Part shown: piece by piece, positions 1 to 8,053 of the stretch
Layout: every line of letters begins with the position of its first letter
How positions within the stretch are numbered: the stretch's first letter is position 1
DNA from: Lactiplantibacillus plantarum EGD-AQ4
Lineage (GTDB): Bacteria; Bacillota; Bacilli; Lactobacillales; Lactobacillaceae
Length of the DNA: 64,000 nucleotides
Direction: 5' to 3'
Assembly: GCF_000463075.2 (NCBI RefSeq)
Contig: NZ_AVAQ01000006.1
Span: 1 to 64,000, forward strand
The notes under the pieces: model-generated
The model's input: only the letters and a program-made list of their open reading frames with translations
What the model was told of the DNA's origin: nothing
The model's database searches: none
Translations under genes and position numbers: made by a program

Positions 1-480
1 CAGCCCACGTCTTAAATACTGGTCTTTCACTAACCAAGCCAAGAACGCTTGCTAAGTGAAATTTCACCACTTGGCCTTGCCCAGAATACCTTCCAGCCGG
101 GATTATATTCGAAAGGCAGACGTGTGCGAACTCAACTTTTGGTTGGTTTAGTCGTTGATTTCTTGGTACGTGGGAATTCTGATGCTCAACTGTCAGACTA
201 GTTCCTAATAGGAGCTAAACTTCCATATTCGTGTTTTAACTTTTCAAATCGCGGATTCACGGAACTTGTCAGTATTTTCTCGAATCGTTTGACGTAACAC
301 AGTCTCGAATTCTAAACGACGGCAATTTAATCGACTCATTTCAAGACTAATTGCCATTGAATTTATGATATTGAGATGAGTAAATAGCCTTTAGAAATCT
401 TCTCAAGTAATTAAATGCGATAAGTCATCATCGATAACAACTTAAAGTTCACCCGAAGGACCAGTCATCTAATAATCAAT
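1..480. other. Intergenic stretch without a recognisable gene
   Basis: No reading frame with a ribosome site or family resemblance was found here on either strand. Apart from one copy of a dispersed repeat module near 87-140, the sequence is non-coding and fairly AT-rich. The window edge cuts the left side, so an upstream gene may end just outside. Confidence 0.5.
87..140 (-). repeat. Dispersed intergenic module A, inverted copy
   Basis: The reverse complement of this stretch aligns over about 54 bases with 59696-59753 and, less well, with 25682-25735. The shared core reads TTCGAA flanked by a conserved GGAAGG end and a TTG/GTGCGCA-like end. All three copies are intergenic. No coding potential is seen, and the boundaries were judged by eye. 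Confidence 0.6.
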
Positions 481-531
481 GGCCAATTGCACCAAAATAG
501 GTGGCCGTTCATCCGCCATTCGAGCGGCTTC

Positions 532-705
532 CCGACTGGAGGGGCTGGCTGACAATGCTCAGTAGCCAAATTATTCTTAGCTGGAAGTGGGTTGCTTCCG
601 GCTTAGAATAAGACTCGTATTTGAAATTGCGCAGTGGGTTTCTGCGTGAGTTCAAATCGATGTCGGCTTACGTTCCAGCAATTGTCAGCCGGCCCCGGAA
701 GTCGG
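532..705. repeat. MITE-like fold-back element, copy 1
   Basis: The element has inverted ends: CCGACTGGAGGGGCTGGCTG from 532 pairs with the complement ending at 705 (CCGGCCCCGGAAGTCGG) over about 28 bases. Inside is a 17-bp hairpin (571-587 with 595-611, loop of 7) and a smaller hairpin near 625-655. A second copy lies at 59163-59331 in the opposite orientation. There the inner hairpin has a different sequence but still pairs. It carries no transposase and resembles a non-autonomous repeat or a structured RNA gene. Confidence 0.7.
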
Positions 706-896
706 AATGGGACGCGCACTGGCTGACGAACAGTAAACCAAACAATTGGTATGACTTAATCATCTTTAACGCCAAAGAATAACCAGCACAATGCGTTAAA
801 TTATTTTCAATTACTGACCACTTTTCAAGCGAGTTGTGGCAAGGATTATCGCTGATAACGTGATTCAACATTACGTCAACCGGACTCAACTTAAAC

Positions 897-925
897 TTGA
901 CAGCCACAAAATCAACTTGTATAGT
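897..925 (+). promoter_or_regulatory. Sigma-A promoter of the cysK leader
   Basis: A consensus -35 TTGACA (897-902), 17-base spacer and -10 TATAGT (920-925) predict transcription starting near 932. That is about 25 bases before the leader peptide start at 957. Sequence and spacing are close to ideal, so I expect a strong promoter. Confidence 0.85.
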
Positions 926-956
926 TATCACCAACCAAACCAGAGGAGGATCAGAC

Positions 957-1034
957 ATGACTCAATTAACTAGCAATGCTTTGAATAACTGTTGTTGCCG
1001 AACCGCGCGCTTATTGCGATGTTCGGCCTGTTAA
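957..1034 (+). CDS. Cysteine-rich leader peptide (25 aa) of the cysK-cgl-cysE operon
   Basis: This 25-codon frame starts with ATG 8 bases after a strong GAGGAGG ribosome site (943-949) and ends with TAA. The C-terminal half reads NNCCCRTARLLRCSAC: three consecutive Cys codons (TGT TGT TGC, 990-998) and two more at 1020 and 1029. Five cysteines in 25 residues, immediately upstream of cysteine synthesis genes, is the signature of an attenuation leader peptide. An RNA hairpin (997-1003 with 1021-1027) begins inside the third Cys codon, and an intrinsic terminator follows at 1098-1135. I infer that ribosome stalling at Cys codons when charged tRNA-Cys is scarce promotes read-through into cysK. 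Such a leader is known in principle from amino-acid operons, but I know of no described Lactobacillaceae cysteine case. Confidence 0.85.
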   Translation: MTQLTSNALNNCCCRTARLLRCSAC

Positions 1035-1036
1035 GC

Positions 1037-1088
1037 ATTGACTTTTTGAGGAGTGTCATCCTAAAAATCAATGTCCAGCATGGCTGGA
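1037..1088 (+). promoter_or_regulatory. Leader RNA hairpins between leader peptide and terminator
   Basis: Two further hairpins follow the leader stop codon. One pairs CATTGACTTTTTGAGG (1037-1052) with CCTAAAAATCAATG with two bulges. The other pairs TCCAGC (1074-1079) with GCTGGA (1083-1088). A possible antiterminator pairs 1024-1032 with 1094-1102 at 7 of 9 positions, which would break the 5' arm of the terminator. That alternative pairing is a guess from reading and needs folding. Confidence 0.55.
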
Positions 1089-1097
1089 TATTGAACT

Positions 1098-1135
1098 GGG
1101 CGCGACGAATTCATTCGAATTCTCGCGCCCTTTTT
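1098..1135 (+). terminator. Intrinsic terminator (attenuator) before cysK
   Basis: GGGCGCGA plus GAATTC (1098-1112, one bulged C) pairs with GAATTC plus TCGCGCCC (1117-1130), followed by five T. It lies between the leader peptide and the cysK ribosome site, so transcription must read through it to express the operon. Confidence 0.85.
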
Positions 1136-1181
1136 GTCGTTTTTGGCACCCCCGCCAACAAACCTACTGGGAGGAATTTTC

Positions 1182-2108
1182 ATGCTCGTACACCATATCC
1201 AAGAACTAATCGGTCACACCCCATTAATCGAACTACCCATTGCCGTTCCTAACGACAGCCATATTTATGCCAAACTCGAGATGTTCAACCCAGGCGGCAG
1301 CATCAAAGATCGGCTGGGCGATTACTTGATTCAAGATGGCTTGCAAAGTGGCAAAATCAACGCCACGACCACCATCATTGAGCCCACAGCTGGCAATACC
1401 GGAATTGGGTTAGCCTTAGCCGCTCAACATCACCAGCTCAAAACAATTCTAGTCGTTCCGGAAAAATTCAGTATGGAGAAACAAATTTTGATGCAAGCAC
1501 TCGGCGCCGAAATCGTCCACACGCCTAGTGCACAAGGGATTCAAGGCGCCATCAAGAAAGCGACTGAACTGGCTACCAGCATTCCAAATAGTTACGTCCC
1601 AATGCAATTCAAGAATCCCGCTAATCCCGCGGCCTACTACCACAGCTTGGCGCCAGAGATTCTCGCTGATATGCCGCACCCGGTCACTGCCTTTGTCGCT
1701 GGTGCCGGTAGTGGTGGCACATTCGCTGGTGTCGCGGCTTATCTTCAGGCACACGACGCCGCGACTCAGGCCGTGGTTGTTGAACCAGAGGGCTCGATCC
1801 TAAATGGCGGTCCCGCGCACGCTCACCGGACTGAAGGAATCGGCGTCGAATTCATCCCGCCATTCTTCGAGCAAGTCCGAATCGACCAGACCTTGACCAT
1901 CGCGGACGACGACGCCTTTGCGGCCGTTCGCCAGCTAGCCCGTGAACACGGCTTATTCGTTGGTAGTTCAAGTGGTGCGGCGCTGGTTGCGAGTTTGAAA
2001 TTAGCCGCAACTTTGCCACACAACAGCCATATCGTCACTATTTTCCCAGACAGCAGCGAACGCTATCTCAGTCAAAAAATTTATTCGAAATGGGGCCTTT
2101 TAAAATGA
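1182..2108 (+). CDS. cysK: Cysteine synthase / cystathionine beta-synthase family (PLP)
   Basis: The 308-residue protein belongs to the fold-type II PLP family that makes cysteine from O-acetylserine and sulfide, or cystathionine from serine and homocysteine. It shows the HTPLIEL start, the PLP-lysine region NPGGSIKDR (about residues 41-49), the TAGNTGIG substrate loop and the phosphate-binding GAGSGGT motif. I chose ATG 1182 because GGGAGG precedes it at a good distance. A TTG at 1134 in frame lies on the terminator T-tract and has no ribosome site. It is first in a three-gene operon with cgl (overlap ATGA) and cysE. Which donor it prefers cannot be read from sequence. With cgl beside it, serine plus homocysteine is plausible. 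Confidence 0.92.
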   Translation: MLVHHIQELIGHTPLIELPIAVPNDSHIYAKLEMFNPGGSIKDRLGDYLIQDGLQSGKINATTTIIEPTAGNTGIGLALAAQHHQLKTILVVPEKFSMEKQILMQALGAEIVHTPSAQGIQGAIKKATELATSIPNSYVPMQFKNPANPAAYYHSLAPEILADMPHPVTAFVAGAGSGGTFAGVAAYLQAHDAATQAVVVEPEGSILNGGPAHAHRTEGIGVEFIPPFFEQVRIDQTLTIADDDAFAAVRQLAREHGLFVGSSSGAALVASLKLAATLPHNSHIVTIFPDSSERYLSQKIYSKWGLLK

Positions 2109-3250
2109 AATTTGAAACGCAATTAATCCATGGTGGTATCAGTGAAGACGCAACGACCGGCGCGACCTCCGTGCCAATCTACATGGCGTCAACTTTCCGT
2201 CAAACTAAGATTGGTCAAAATCAATACGAATACTCCCGGACGGGTAACCCGACCCGGGCAGCCGTCGAAGCACTGATTGCGACCCTGGAACACGGCACTG
2301 CCGGCTTCGCGTTTGCATCCGGTTCAGCGGCCATCAACACGGTCTTCTCCCTATTTTCCGCTGGCGACCACATTATCGTGGGTAATGACGTCTATGGCGG
2401 GACTTTCCGGCTGATTGATGCCGTCTTAAAACACTTCGGCATGACGTTTACCGCCGTCGACACCCGCGATTTAGCCGCAGTATCAGCCGCCATCACTCCG
2501 GATACCAAGGCGATTTATTTAGAAACGCCGACTAATCCGCTGCTACACATCACGGACATTGCCGCCATCGCGACGCTTGCGCACCAGCACGGGTTACTCA
2601 GCATCATCGACAACACCTTTGCTTCGCCATACGTGCAAAAGCCCCTGGATATGGGCGTCGACATCGTCTTGCACAGCGCATCCAAATATCTTGGCGGCCA
2701 TAGTGACGTCATCGGCGGACTAGTGGTCACCAAGGACGCGGCATTGGGTGATAAGATCGGCTACCTCCAAAACGCCATCGGCAGTATCCTCGCGCCCCAG
2801 GAAAGTTGGTTACTTCAACGTGGCATGAAGACCTTAGCCCTACGCATGCAGGCGCACCTGGCCAACGCCGAAAAAATCTTCGCGGCGCTCAAAGCAAATC
2901 CCGCCGTGGCGAAGATTTACTACCCTGGTGACCCGGACAATCCCGATTATGAAATCGCGAAGAAACAAATGAATGGTTTTGGCGCCATGATTTCATTTGA
3001 ACTTCAGCCCGGGATGAACCCCCAGACATTCGTGGAACATCTGCAAGTGATCACCTTAGCTGAAAGTCTTGGCGCCCTTGAAAGTCTGATAGAGATTCCG
3101 GCCCTGATGACTCACGGCGCAATTCCACGTCCAATTCGGCTACAAAATGGTATTCAAGACGAACTCATTCGGTTGTCCGTGGGCGTCGAAGCCATCGATG
3201 ATTTATTAGCTGATTTAGACCGTGGATTTGCCAGCGTCGAAGCGGGGTAA
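2105..3250 (+). CDS. cgl: Cystathionine gamma-lyase/synthase (PLP)
   Basis: This 381-residue protein is a Cys/Met-metabolism PLP enzyme (fold type I). It has the YSRTGNPTR motif near residue 45, the GSAAI cofactor segment near residue 80 and the Schiff-base lysine in [11 protein letters not shown] (about residues 196-206). It probably cleaves cystathionine to cysteine, completing reverse transsulfuration with CysK. Synthase or beta-lyase activity is the alternative in this family. The start is ATG 2105, overlapping the cysK stop as ATGA, which indicates translational coupling. cysE follows after four bases. Confidence 0.9.
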   Translation: MKFETQLIHGGISEDATTGATSVPIYMASTFRQTKIGQNQYEYSRTGNPTRAAVEALIATLEHGTAGFAFASGSAAINTVFSLFSAGDHIIVGNDVYGGTFRLIDAVLKHFGMTFTAVDTRDLAAVSAAITPDTKAIYLETPTNPLLHITDIAAIATLAHQHGLLSIIDNTFASPYVQKPLDMGVDIVLHSASKYLGGHSDVIGGLVVTKDAALGDKIGYLQNAIGSILAPQESWLLQRGMKTLALRMQAHLANAEKIFAALKANPAVAKIYYPGDPDNPDYEIAKKQMNGFGAMISFELQPGMNPQTFVEHLQVITLAESLGALESLIEIPALMTHGAIPRPIRLQNGIQDELIRLSVGVEAIDDLLADLDRGFASVEAG

Positions 3251-3254
3251 TGCG

Positions 3255-3788
3255 ATGTGGCAGACAGCACGTGCGATTCTAAAACGCGACCCCGCGGCCA
3301 CTAACCTCCGCACGGTCCTACTCACCTATCCCGGCTTACACGCGCTCGCTTGGCATCGTCTAGCGCATTACTGCGAGCAACACCATTGGTCGCTACTGGC
3401 CGCCCTTATTAGCCAACACGCGGCGCATCGGACGGGCATATTGATTCATCCGGCTGCTCAAATTGGCCAGCGCGTCTTCATTGATCACGGCATCGGCACC
3501 GTCATTGGCGCCACAGCCGTCATCGAAGACGATGTCACCCTACTGCACAGTGTTACGCTCGGGGCACGCCAGGCTGGGCAGACCGGGCAGCGTCATCCGC
3601 ATATTGGGGCCGGTGCTTTCATTGGTGCCAACGCCCAAATTTTAGGTCCAATCACGATTGGTGCCCACAGCAAGGTCGGTGCTGGCGCCATCGTCTTGAC
3701 CAACGTCCCAGCTTACGCCACCGCAGTCGGTAATCCCGCTAGAATCATCAATGCGCAACTCCACGCTTATCATCAGGCCGTCCAGTGA
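3255..3788 (+). CDS. cysE: Serine O-acetyltransferase
   Basis: The 177-residue protein makes O-acetylserine from serine and acetyl-CoA, the activated precursor of cysteine. The C-terminal half is a left-handed beta-helix of hexapeptide repeats (IHPAAQIGQRVFIDHGIGTV through IGANAQILGPITIGAHSKVG), including the catalytic IDHG histidine. It is short compared with the roughly 270-residue E. coli enzyme, but typical of Gram-positive forms that have a reduced N-terminal helical domain. ATG 3255 follows GGGG at a workable distance and sits just after the cgl stop. The operon thus joins serine activation to two transsulfuration enzymes. Confidence 0.9.
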   Translation: MWQTARAILKRDPAATNLRTVLLTYPGLHALAWHRLAHYCEQHHWSLLAALISQHAAHRTGILIHPAAQIGQRVFIDHGIGTVIGATAVIEDDVTLLHSVTLGARQAGQTGQRHPHIGAGAFIGANAQILGPITIGAHSKVGAGAIVLTNVPAYATAVGNPARIINAQLHAYHQAVQ

Positions 3789-3802
3789 CAGCTAATTTTG
3801 GA

Positions 3803-3896
3803 AACTGACGAATTAGAACTGACGAATTAGAACTGACGAATTAGAACTGACGAATTAGAACTGACGAATTAGAACTGACGAATTAGAACTGACGAA
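3803..3896 (+). repeat. 14-bp tandem repeat, six full copies plus a partial
   Basis: The unit AACTGACGAATTAG is repeated exactly six times, followed by the first ten bases of a seventh. It lies between the cysE stop and the terminator, so it would be part of the 3' untranslated region. The copies are identical, suggesting recent slippage and length variation between strains. Confidence 0.97.
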
Positions 3897-3929
3897 AAGG
3901 CGATTCAGCCTATCCTGAATCGCCTTTTT
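3897..3929 (+). terminator. Terminator of the cys operon
   Basis: AAGGCGATTCAG pairs perfectly with CTGAATCGCCTT around a six-base loop and is followed by T5. The A-run on the other side means it may also stop transcripts arriving from the opposite strand (mupG operon). Confidence 0.9.
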
Positions 3930-4166
3930 GCGTACGAACATTCACAATACAGTGCTACTATCCTGAGTCTCAGAAAAAGTCCCATCTGACAGCCCAATCT
4001 GACGTTAAACTATCAGTCACTGGTCGGCGGCGACAAACGCACGACTGACAAGGCTCCATTATGCTTGGAAGACTTGTCGCGGCGTCAGTACCGGTCCGTA
4101 TCCAGCAAACCGCTATGGTCCCGTAGCGAATCAAATCAGCCGCAGTTATCTGAATCAGCAACTCCC

Positions 4167-5258
4167 CTAATCGGCGGCGACAAATGCAAATTTCGCCCAA
4201 GGGCCAACTGCGTCTAACAAAACGAGCTGGTCTGGCGCAATCGTTGCGACTAAGTTCTTGCGCTGATCTTGATGGGGCTGTAACACGATTTGAAGTTCAT
4301 TTTGATACTTGCCAAATTGGTCGTTTCCGATAACGACATCACCGCGTTGAAACGTGTGCCGGTCAGCATTGACCGGATTGGCGTCATGATACCGTTTGCG
4401 GACTGCGGTCGACCGAATGGTTAGGTCATTAATATCCCCGCGCCGTTCATGCAAGTTATCCAGTAAAATCTGCCGTTCCACCGGATGGCTCGCCGCGGTG
4501 GGTGTCACCGTAAACGTTAAGTGGTAACGGTTCAGTCGTCCCAACTGTTGCAAGTCCGTCTGTGAAGCGTAGGCGTTCCCAATAATGGCACTGTCGATCA
4601 GTCCGGTCGAAAATAAATGCTGGACCTGCACTGCCAGTGGCCAATCACGATGCATTTCTAAGGTCGGTAAGCCGTCATTGATGTCCCACGGTCCGATGGT
4701 CGCTCCCGGTGCCGTAACGAAGGCTGCCGTTTCAATACCCGCATGTTTGAACCGCTGAGAACACGCGATGAAGAAATCAAATGGTAGGCCAGTTCCGCGC
4801 TGTGGGTAAAAGTTATGGCAACCATACAAAAACGGCTGATTCGCACCGTACGTCAAAATATTAGGTAAGTACTCGACGTCGTTACTCATGTTCAGCTCCA
4901 AATCGAGTCCTGGCGGGTTATAAGACATCCAAGCTTCTTCATGCCCATCAAAGCCCGCATCTAGCCGCAGCGCGTCCGCTCCCAGTGACGCAAAATAACT
5001 CAAATCCTGATACGATACGCCTAGCTGGTCAAAGATATTGGGTGCGACATCGAGCGTCGTTTTAAAGCCGAGCCGGTGCGCGTGCTGAATCAGCCGTTGA
5101 TATTTTTCTGTAACGCGTGCTTTGCTGTCTTGTACTTCCAACATACTAACGAACAAACGTGTAAAACCATCCTGTGCGGCAATGTCTAAGTATGCGCGAT
5201 CCTGCTCAAAATCACTGTGGTCTGGATATAGCGAAATTCCTAAAGTCCGTTTCGTCAT
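4167..5258 (-). CDS. mupG: MupG/DUF871 family TIM-barrel protein
   Basis: This 363-residue protein matches the DUF871 family, whose characterised member MupG is a 6-phospho-N-acetylmuramidase acting on imported MurNAc-containing phosphodisaccharide. The N-terminus LGISLYPDHS and the barrel segments DVAPNIFDQLG, ADALRLDAGFDG and CHNFYPQRGTGL are typical. A C-terminal beta-rich domain includes the GDVVIGNDQFGKYQNELQIV stretch. It overlaps the upstream membrane gene by ATGA and is third in an operon headed by a PTS EIIC. The neighbours suggest it hydrolyses a PTS-imported phosphorylated cell-wall or beta-glucoside sugar. The substrate is inferred, not shown. Confidence 0.85.
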   Translation of the reverse strand: MTKRTLGISLYPDHSDFEQDRAYLDIAAQDGFTRLFVSMLEVQDSKARVTEKYQRLIQHAHRLGFKTTLDVAPNIFDQLGVSYQDLSYFASLGADALRLDAGFDGHEEAWMSYNPPGLDLELNMSNDVEYLPNILTYGANQPFLYGCHNFYPQRGTGLPFDFFIACSQRFKHAGIETAAFVTAPGATIGPWDINDGLPTLEMHRDWPLAVQVQHLFSTGLIDSAIIGNAYASQTDLQQLGRLNRYHLTFTVTPTAASHPVERQILLDNLHERRGDINDLTIRSTAVRKRYHDANPVNADRHTFQRGDVVIGNDQFGKYQNELQIVLQPHQDQRKNLVATIAPDQLVLLDAVGPWAKFAFVAAD

Positions 5259-5518
5259 TCACGTTTCCCCCGTTCTAGTGCCTCAAAGGCTTGTAAGTAG
5301 CGATTCGCAATCACAGTAGCCAAGTAAATCGTCGTGACGACCGTTATCATCACTGGCAGGTGCCACCAAGCGACCAGCCCAACCACGACCAGTAGACTCG
5401 CTAATGCCCGCCAGACAATGTGTCGGTGCCGCAAGTAATTCGGAATCAACCCCCGATTGACTAGCCATTCGCTGACAATCAGTGGCACAGCTAACATCAA
5501 TAATCCCAACACGTGCAT
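5255..5518 (-). CDS. Small membrane protein between EIIC and MupG genes
   Basis: The 87-residue protein has two to three hydrophobic segments (MHVLGLLMLAVPLIVSEWLV; IVWRALASLLVVVGLVAWWH; VMITVVTTIYLATVIA) and a charged C-terminus ending GKRE. It is preceded by GGGGG and begins 7 bases after the EIIC stop. Its own stop overlaps the mupG start. I recognise no family. Position alone suggests a role with the EIIC or with cell-wall sugar uptake. Confidence 0.75.
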   Translation of the reverse strand: MHVLGLLMLAVPLIVSEWLVNRGLIPNYLRHRHIVWRALASLLVVVGLVAWWHLPVMITVVTTIYLATVIANRYLQAFEALERGKRE

Positions 5519-5525
5519 GAACCCC

Positions 5526-6803
5526 CTATTCTTTGCTCAATTGCTGTTTTTCAAACACTTTGAAGAATGGATAGTAGATGATCAGGTCAATCACAAAATT
5601 GACGCAGGATAAAATCAACGCCGGCACGCTCCAGTTAGTGCTGACAAACGCGCCAAGCGGTCCCGGAACGGTAAATGGCAGTCGCGCCATCATCATCGGC
5701 ACCACGCCAGTAATCGTTAGGACGTAACTCAACGTACCCGTAATCAGTGGACCAACAATAAAAGGAATTCCCAAGATTGGGTTCATCACGATTGGCGCCC
5801 CAAACACAATCGGTTCGTTAATATTGAACAGGCCGGGCAACAGGGATAGTTTGCCCAAGTCGCGCAGATAGGTCGATTTAGAGAAGATGAACAACACCAC
5901 CAGGGCCAAAGTTCCCCCGGCACCCCCAATCCAAATGAACCACTGTAAAAATTGCTCGGTAAAAATCGTGGATAAGTTATGCGCGCTCGTCCCGCTCGTA
6001 AATTCACTCATATTTTGGGCAATCGACATTTCCCAAAACGGCCGAATGACCGGGTCCATGATTGCCGCTCCGTGAATCCCCAGGGTCCAAAACCCGGTAA
6101 TCAGGAAAATCGTCAGTAATCCGCCAAATAAGCTATTACCGACTAAGACACCCTTTAAAGGCATCAATAGTGAACTTAAGAATGAAGAAATATTAAAATC
6201 AAAGACATAGCGAATGACCCAAAACAGTATCAAAATCACCGCGGCGGGCACCAGCGCGACGAACGAATTCGAGACTTCTGGCGGAACACCTTCTGGCATT
6301 TTGATCGTAATATTGCGGTTTTTCAAATAGCGAAAGATTTCGACGGTCAGTAAGCCGGTAATAATTGACCCAAAGAGTGACGACGCGCTCAGGTTCGCAA
6401 TGTTGATATAGCGACCACTACTGATAACATCGCTCACATTTTTGGTCACATGCACCGGAACCGCTGTCGATACGAGGAAGGCAAGAATCGCCAGAATTCC
6501 GTTAGTTAACTTATCTAACTGATAACTTTCGGCTAGTGACGACGCAATCCCAAACGTCGCGTACAGTGCTAAAATCCCGACTGTATAGCGAAACGGCACG
6601 TCGAGAATTTCCGCATAGGGTGCTAGAAAATTAGCCACTGCTTCAATCGGCATGTTGTTCAGAATAGTGAAGAACGACCCGACGATCGTTAGCGGTAACG
6701 TGGAAATAATTCCTTTCCGAATCGCTGTCATATGGCGCTGAGTCCCCACCTTATTCGCCACTGGCAGTACTTTGGCATTCAGTAAATTGATAAAGTTATC
6801 CAT
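5526..6803 (-). CDS. PTS EIIC component, lactose/cellobiose family
   Basis: The 425-residue membrane protein resembles CelB/ChbC-type EIIC permeases: about ten hydrophobic segments and the signature GLFNINEPIVFGAPIVMNP near residue 330. It would transport a sugar across the membrane while EIIB phosphorylates it. No EIIA or EIIB gene is present nearby, so it must borrow them from another locus. I chose ATG 6803 (AGGA five bases upstream) over the in-frame TTG at 6821. It heads an operon with a small membrane protein and mupG, so a MurNAc-type or beta-linked disaccharide is a reasonable substrate guess. Confidence 0.88.
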   Translation of the reverse strand: MDNFINLLNAKVLPVANKVGTQRHMTAIRKGIISTLPLTIVGSFFTILNNMPIEAVANFLAPYAEILDVPFRYTVGILALYATFGIASSLAESYQLDKLTNGILAILAFLVSTAVPVHVTKNVSDVISSGRYINIANLSASSLFGSIITGLLTVEIFRYLKNRNITIKMPEGVPPEVSNSFVALVPAAVILILFWVIRYVFDFNISSFLSSLLMPLKGVLVGNSLFGGLLTIFLITGFWTLGIHGAAIMDPVIRPFWEMSIAQNMSEFTSGTSAHNLSTIFTEQFLQWFIWIGGAGGTLALVVLFIFSKSTYLRDLGKLSLLPGLFNINEPIVFGAPIVMNPILGIPFIVGPLITGTLSYVLTITGVVPMMMARLPFTVPGPLGAFVSTNWSVPALILSCVNFVIDLIIYYPFFKVFEKQQLSKE

Positions 6804-7088
6804 ATCGTTCCTATTAGCCAACTATGGTGAACGCAAAATGCGTCAGGCTATTTTGCGTCAAGAAAGATTGCATCCTCTCTTTTAATCATTTATACCCATC
6901 AAGTTGATTGACGAAACCACTCCAACGGTCCTCACCGTGACACGGATTGACCCCCTTCAATCCGCCACCATATCACTTTCTTATGGATTGTCTGGCATCC
7001 GCCCCGGCAACATTGCGACCACGACATTGCAGAATTTACAGGACCTCCTTTTGTCACACATCATACCATGTGACCGTTACGGCGTAAA
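6804..7088 (-). promoter_or_regulatory. Long upstream leader with promoter for the EIIC operon
   Basis: On the minus strand a -35 TTTACG (7083-7088), 17-base spacer and -10 TATGAT (7060-7065) predict a start near 7053. That leaves about 250 bases before the EIIC gene. AAGGAGG sits at 7044-7050 without a convincing start codon at normal distance. The leader contains a CGGATTGA/TCAATCCG hairpin near 6941-6962 and an ACGCAAAAT/ATTTTGCGT hairpin at about 6830-6860. No known riboswitch class was recognised. Confidence 0.5.
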
Positions 7089-7184
7089 AAATAGTGAAGC
7101 CTAAATTGTACACCAATCTGATGGTTCACTAAATCGGCCCCAAACCCGGCAATCAGTCGCTTCCACCATCATTGCTGACGCGCC

Positions 7185-7224
7185 AAAAAGGCTCCCGATA
7201 ATCCGTAATCGATTATCGGGAGCC
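7185..7224 (-). terminator. Terminator of the FMN reductase gene
   Basis: GGCTCCCGATAAT (7190-7202) and ATTATCGGGAGCC (7212-7224) form a perfect 13-bp stem. Read on the minus strand, it is followed by T5. Confidence 0.9.
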
Positions 7225-7285
7225 TAATATTAGTCATTTTCTGCAATCAGCAGTGACTGTCGTTCAATTTTAGCTCCGGCTTTAA

Positions 7286-7834
7286 TTAGTCCACGAACTT
7301 AGCAGTAAATTCGCTAAATTGCTTCCCGGCACCAGCCAAGAACTTTTGAGTGCCTTCATTTGTGATTTGGCCGTTTTCATCCGCCAACTTGTCGGTGTTA
7401 CCGATGTATAATTCTGGTTGTTGCATCGTTGGCATGTCTAAGAAGACTAAGGATTGACGCAAAACATGGTGTGCCAAAACGCCGGAGATGCCAGAGATTG
7501 ATTGTGAAGCAACCAAGGCTGGCTTGCCGCCCCAAACACTTTGACCCCATGGACGTGACGCAACATCCAACGCATTCTTCAATGCTGCGGGGATACTACG
7601 GTTGTGTTCTGGTGTGACAAAGATGATCGCGTCTTGAGCAGCGACGGCTTCACGGAATTCCGTGTATTCTGCAGGTGAATCTGCATCGTAGTCTTGGTTG
7701 TACAGTGGCAACTTAGCGATGTTGAGATAAGTTACTTCTGCGTCAGCTGGTAAGCCAGCAACGATTGCATCCGCAACCCCTTTAGAATAAGAATTTTTAC
7801 GAATAGAACCTACGATTACACCATATTTAGTCAT
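7286..7834 (-). CDS. NADPH-dependent FMN reductase / quinone reductase
   Basis: The 182-residue protein is a flavodoxin-fold reductase of the ChrR/YieF/azoreductase type. The flavin phosphate loop is GVIVGSIRKNSYSKG at residues 4-18, the TPEHNRSIPAALKNALD segment is the family motif, and RPWGQSVWGGKPA follows. Such enzymes reduce quinones, chromate or azo dyes in the cytosol. I chose ATG 7834, about 12 bases after AAAGGA. A TTG six bases upstream is possible. It is transcribed alone, with its own terminator and a palindrome next to its promoter suggesting a redox-responsive repressor. Confidence 0.9.
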   Translation of the reverse strand: MTKYGVIVGSIRKNSYSKGVADAIVAGLPADAEVTYLNIAKLPLYNQDYDADSPAEYTEFREAVAAQDAIIFVTPEHNRSIPAALKNALDVASRPWGQSVWGGKPALVASQSISGISGVLAHHVLRQSLVFLDMPTMQQPELYIGNTDKLADENGQITNEGTQKFLAGAGKQFSEFTAKFVD

Positions 7835-7871
7835 TATCAAACAATCCTTTCAAAATTAATTTCTTTATTTC

Positions 7872-7913
7872 ACTTACTAATAGTAAGTATATCAAGTTGA
7901 TTCAAAAGTGCAA
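7872..7913 (-). promoter_or_regulatory. Promoter with palindromic operator for the FMN reductase
   Basis: On the minus strand -35 TTGCAC (7908-7913), 16 bases and -10 TATACT (7886-7891) form a good promoter. Overlapping the -10 is the inverted repeat ACTTAC-N5-GTAAGT (7872-7888), the size and place of a MarR/HxlR-type operator. The regulator is not in the window next to it. Confidence 0.65.
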
Positions 7914-7990
7914 CCTTTTTCACCCATTAATTTTAACAGGCAGACCCATCATTCGTCACAAATGTTGATATATCAGTGTTTATCAACATT

Positions 7991-8029
7991 AAAAAAAGCG
8001 GCTCACAACGGTCTGACCCGGTGAGTCGC
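7991..8029 (-). terminator. Terminator of the DUF2252 gene
   Basis: GCGGCTCAC (7998-8006) pairs with GTGAGTCGC (8021-8029). On the minus strand the stem is followed by seven T, just past the stop at 8054. Confidence 0.85.
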
Positions 8030-8053
8030 CTTACCTTAATGACATGTTCGGCA

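Noticed and set aside
668-958. 96-codon frame on the minus strand
   Set aside because: It runs through the fold-back repeat, whose translation recurs at 49133-49315 only because the DNA is repeated. No ribosome site.
991-1020. T-box riboswitch upstream of cysK
   Set aside because: The GAACCGCGC stretch looked like the T-box core, but the AGGGTGG motif and specifier stem are missing. The Cys-rich frame explains the region better.
992-1252. 86-codon plus-strand frame over the cys attenuator
   Set aside because: It crosses hairpins and terminator and overlaps cysK in another frame. The leader peptide frame at 957 has the ribosome site and Cys run.
4021-4200. 17-base repeat TCGGCGGCGACAAA near the mupG stop
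   Set aside because: A single short match near a stop codon, too short to call a duplicated gene end.
7016-7040. Leader peptide for the EIIC operon after AAGGAGG at 7044
   Set aside because: The nearest ATG is 16 bases away and the frame shows no regulatory codon run.
6904-7104. 66-codon plus-strand frame
   Set aside because: It lies antisense to the EIIC leader, starts at TTG with no ribosome site and resembles nothing.
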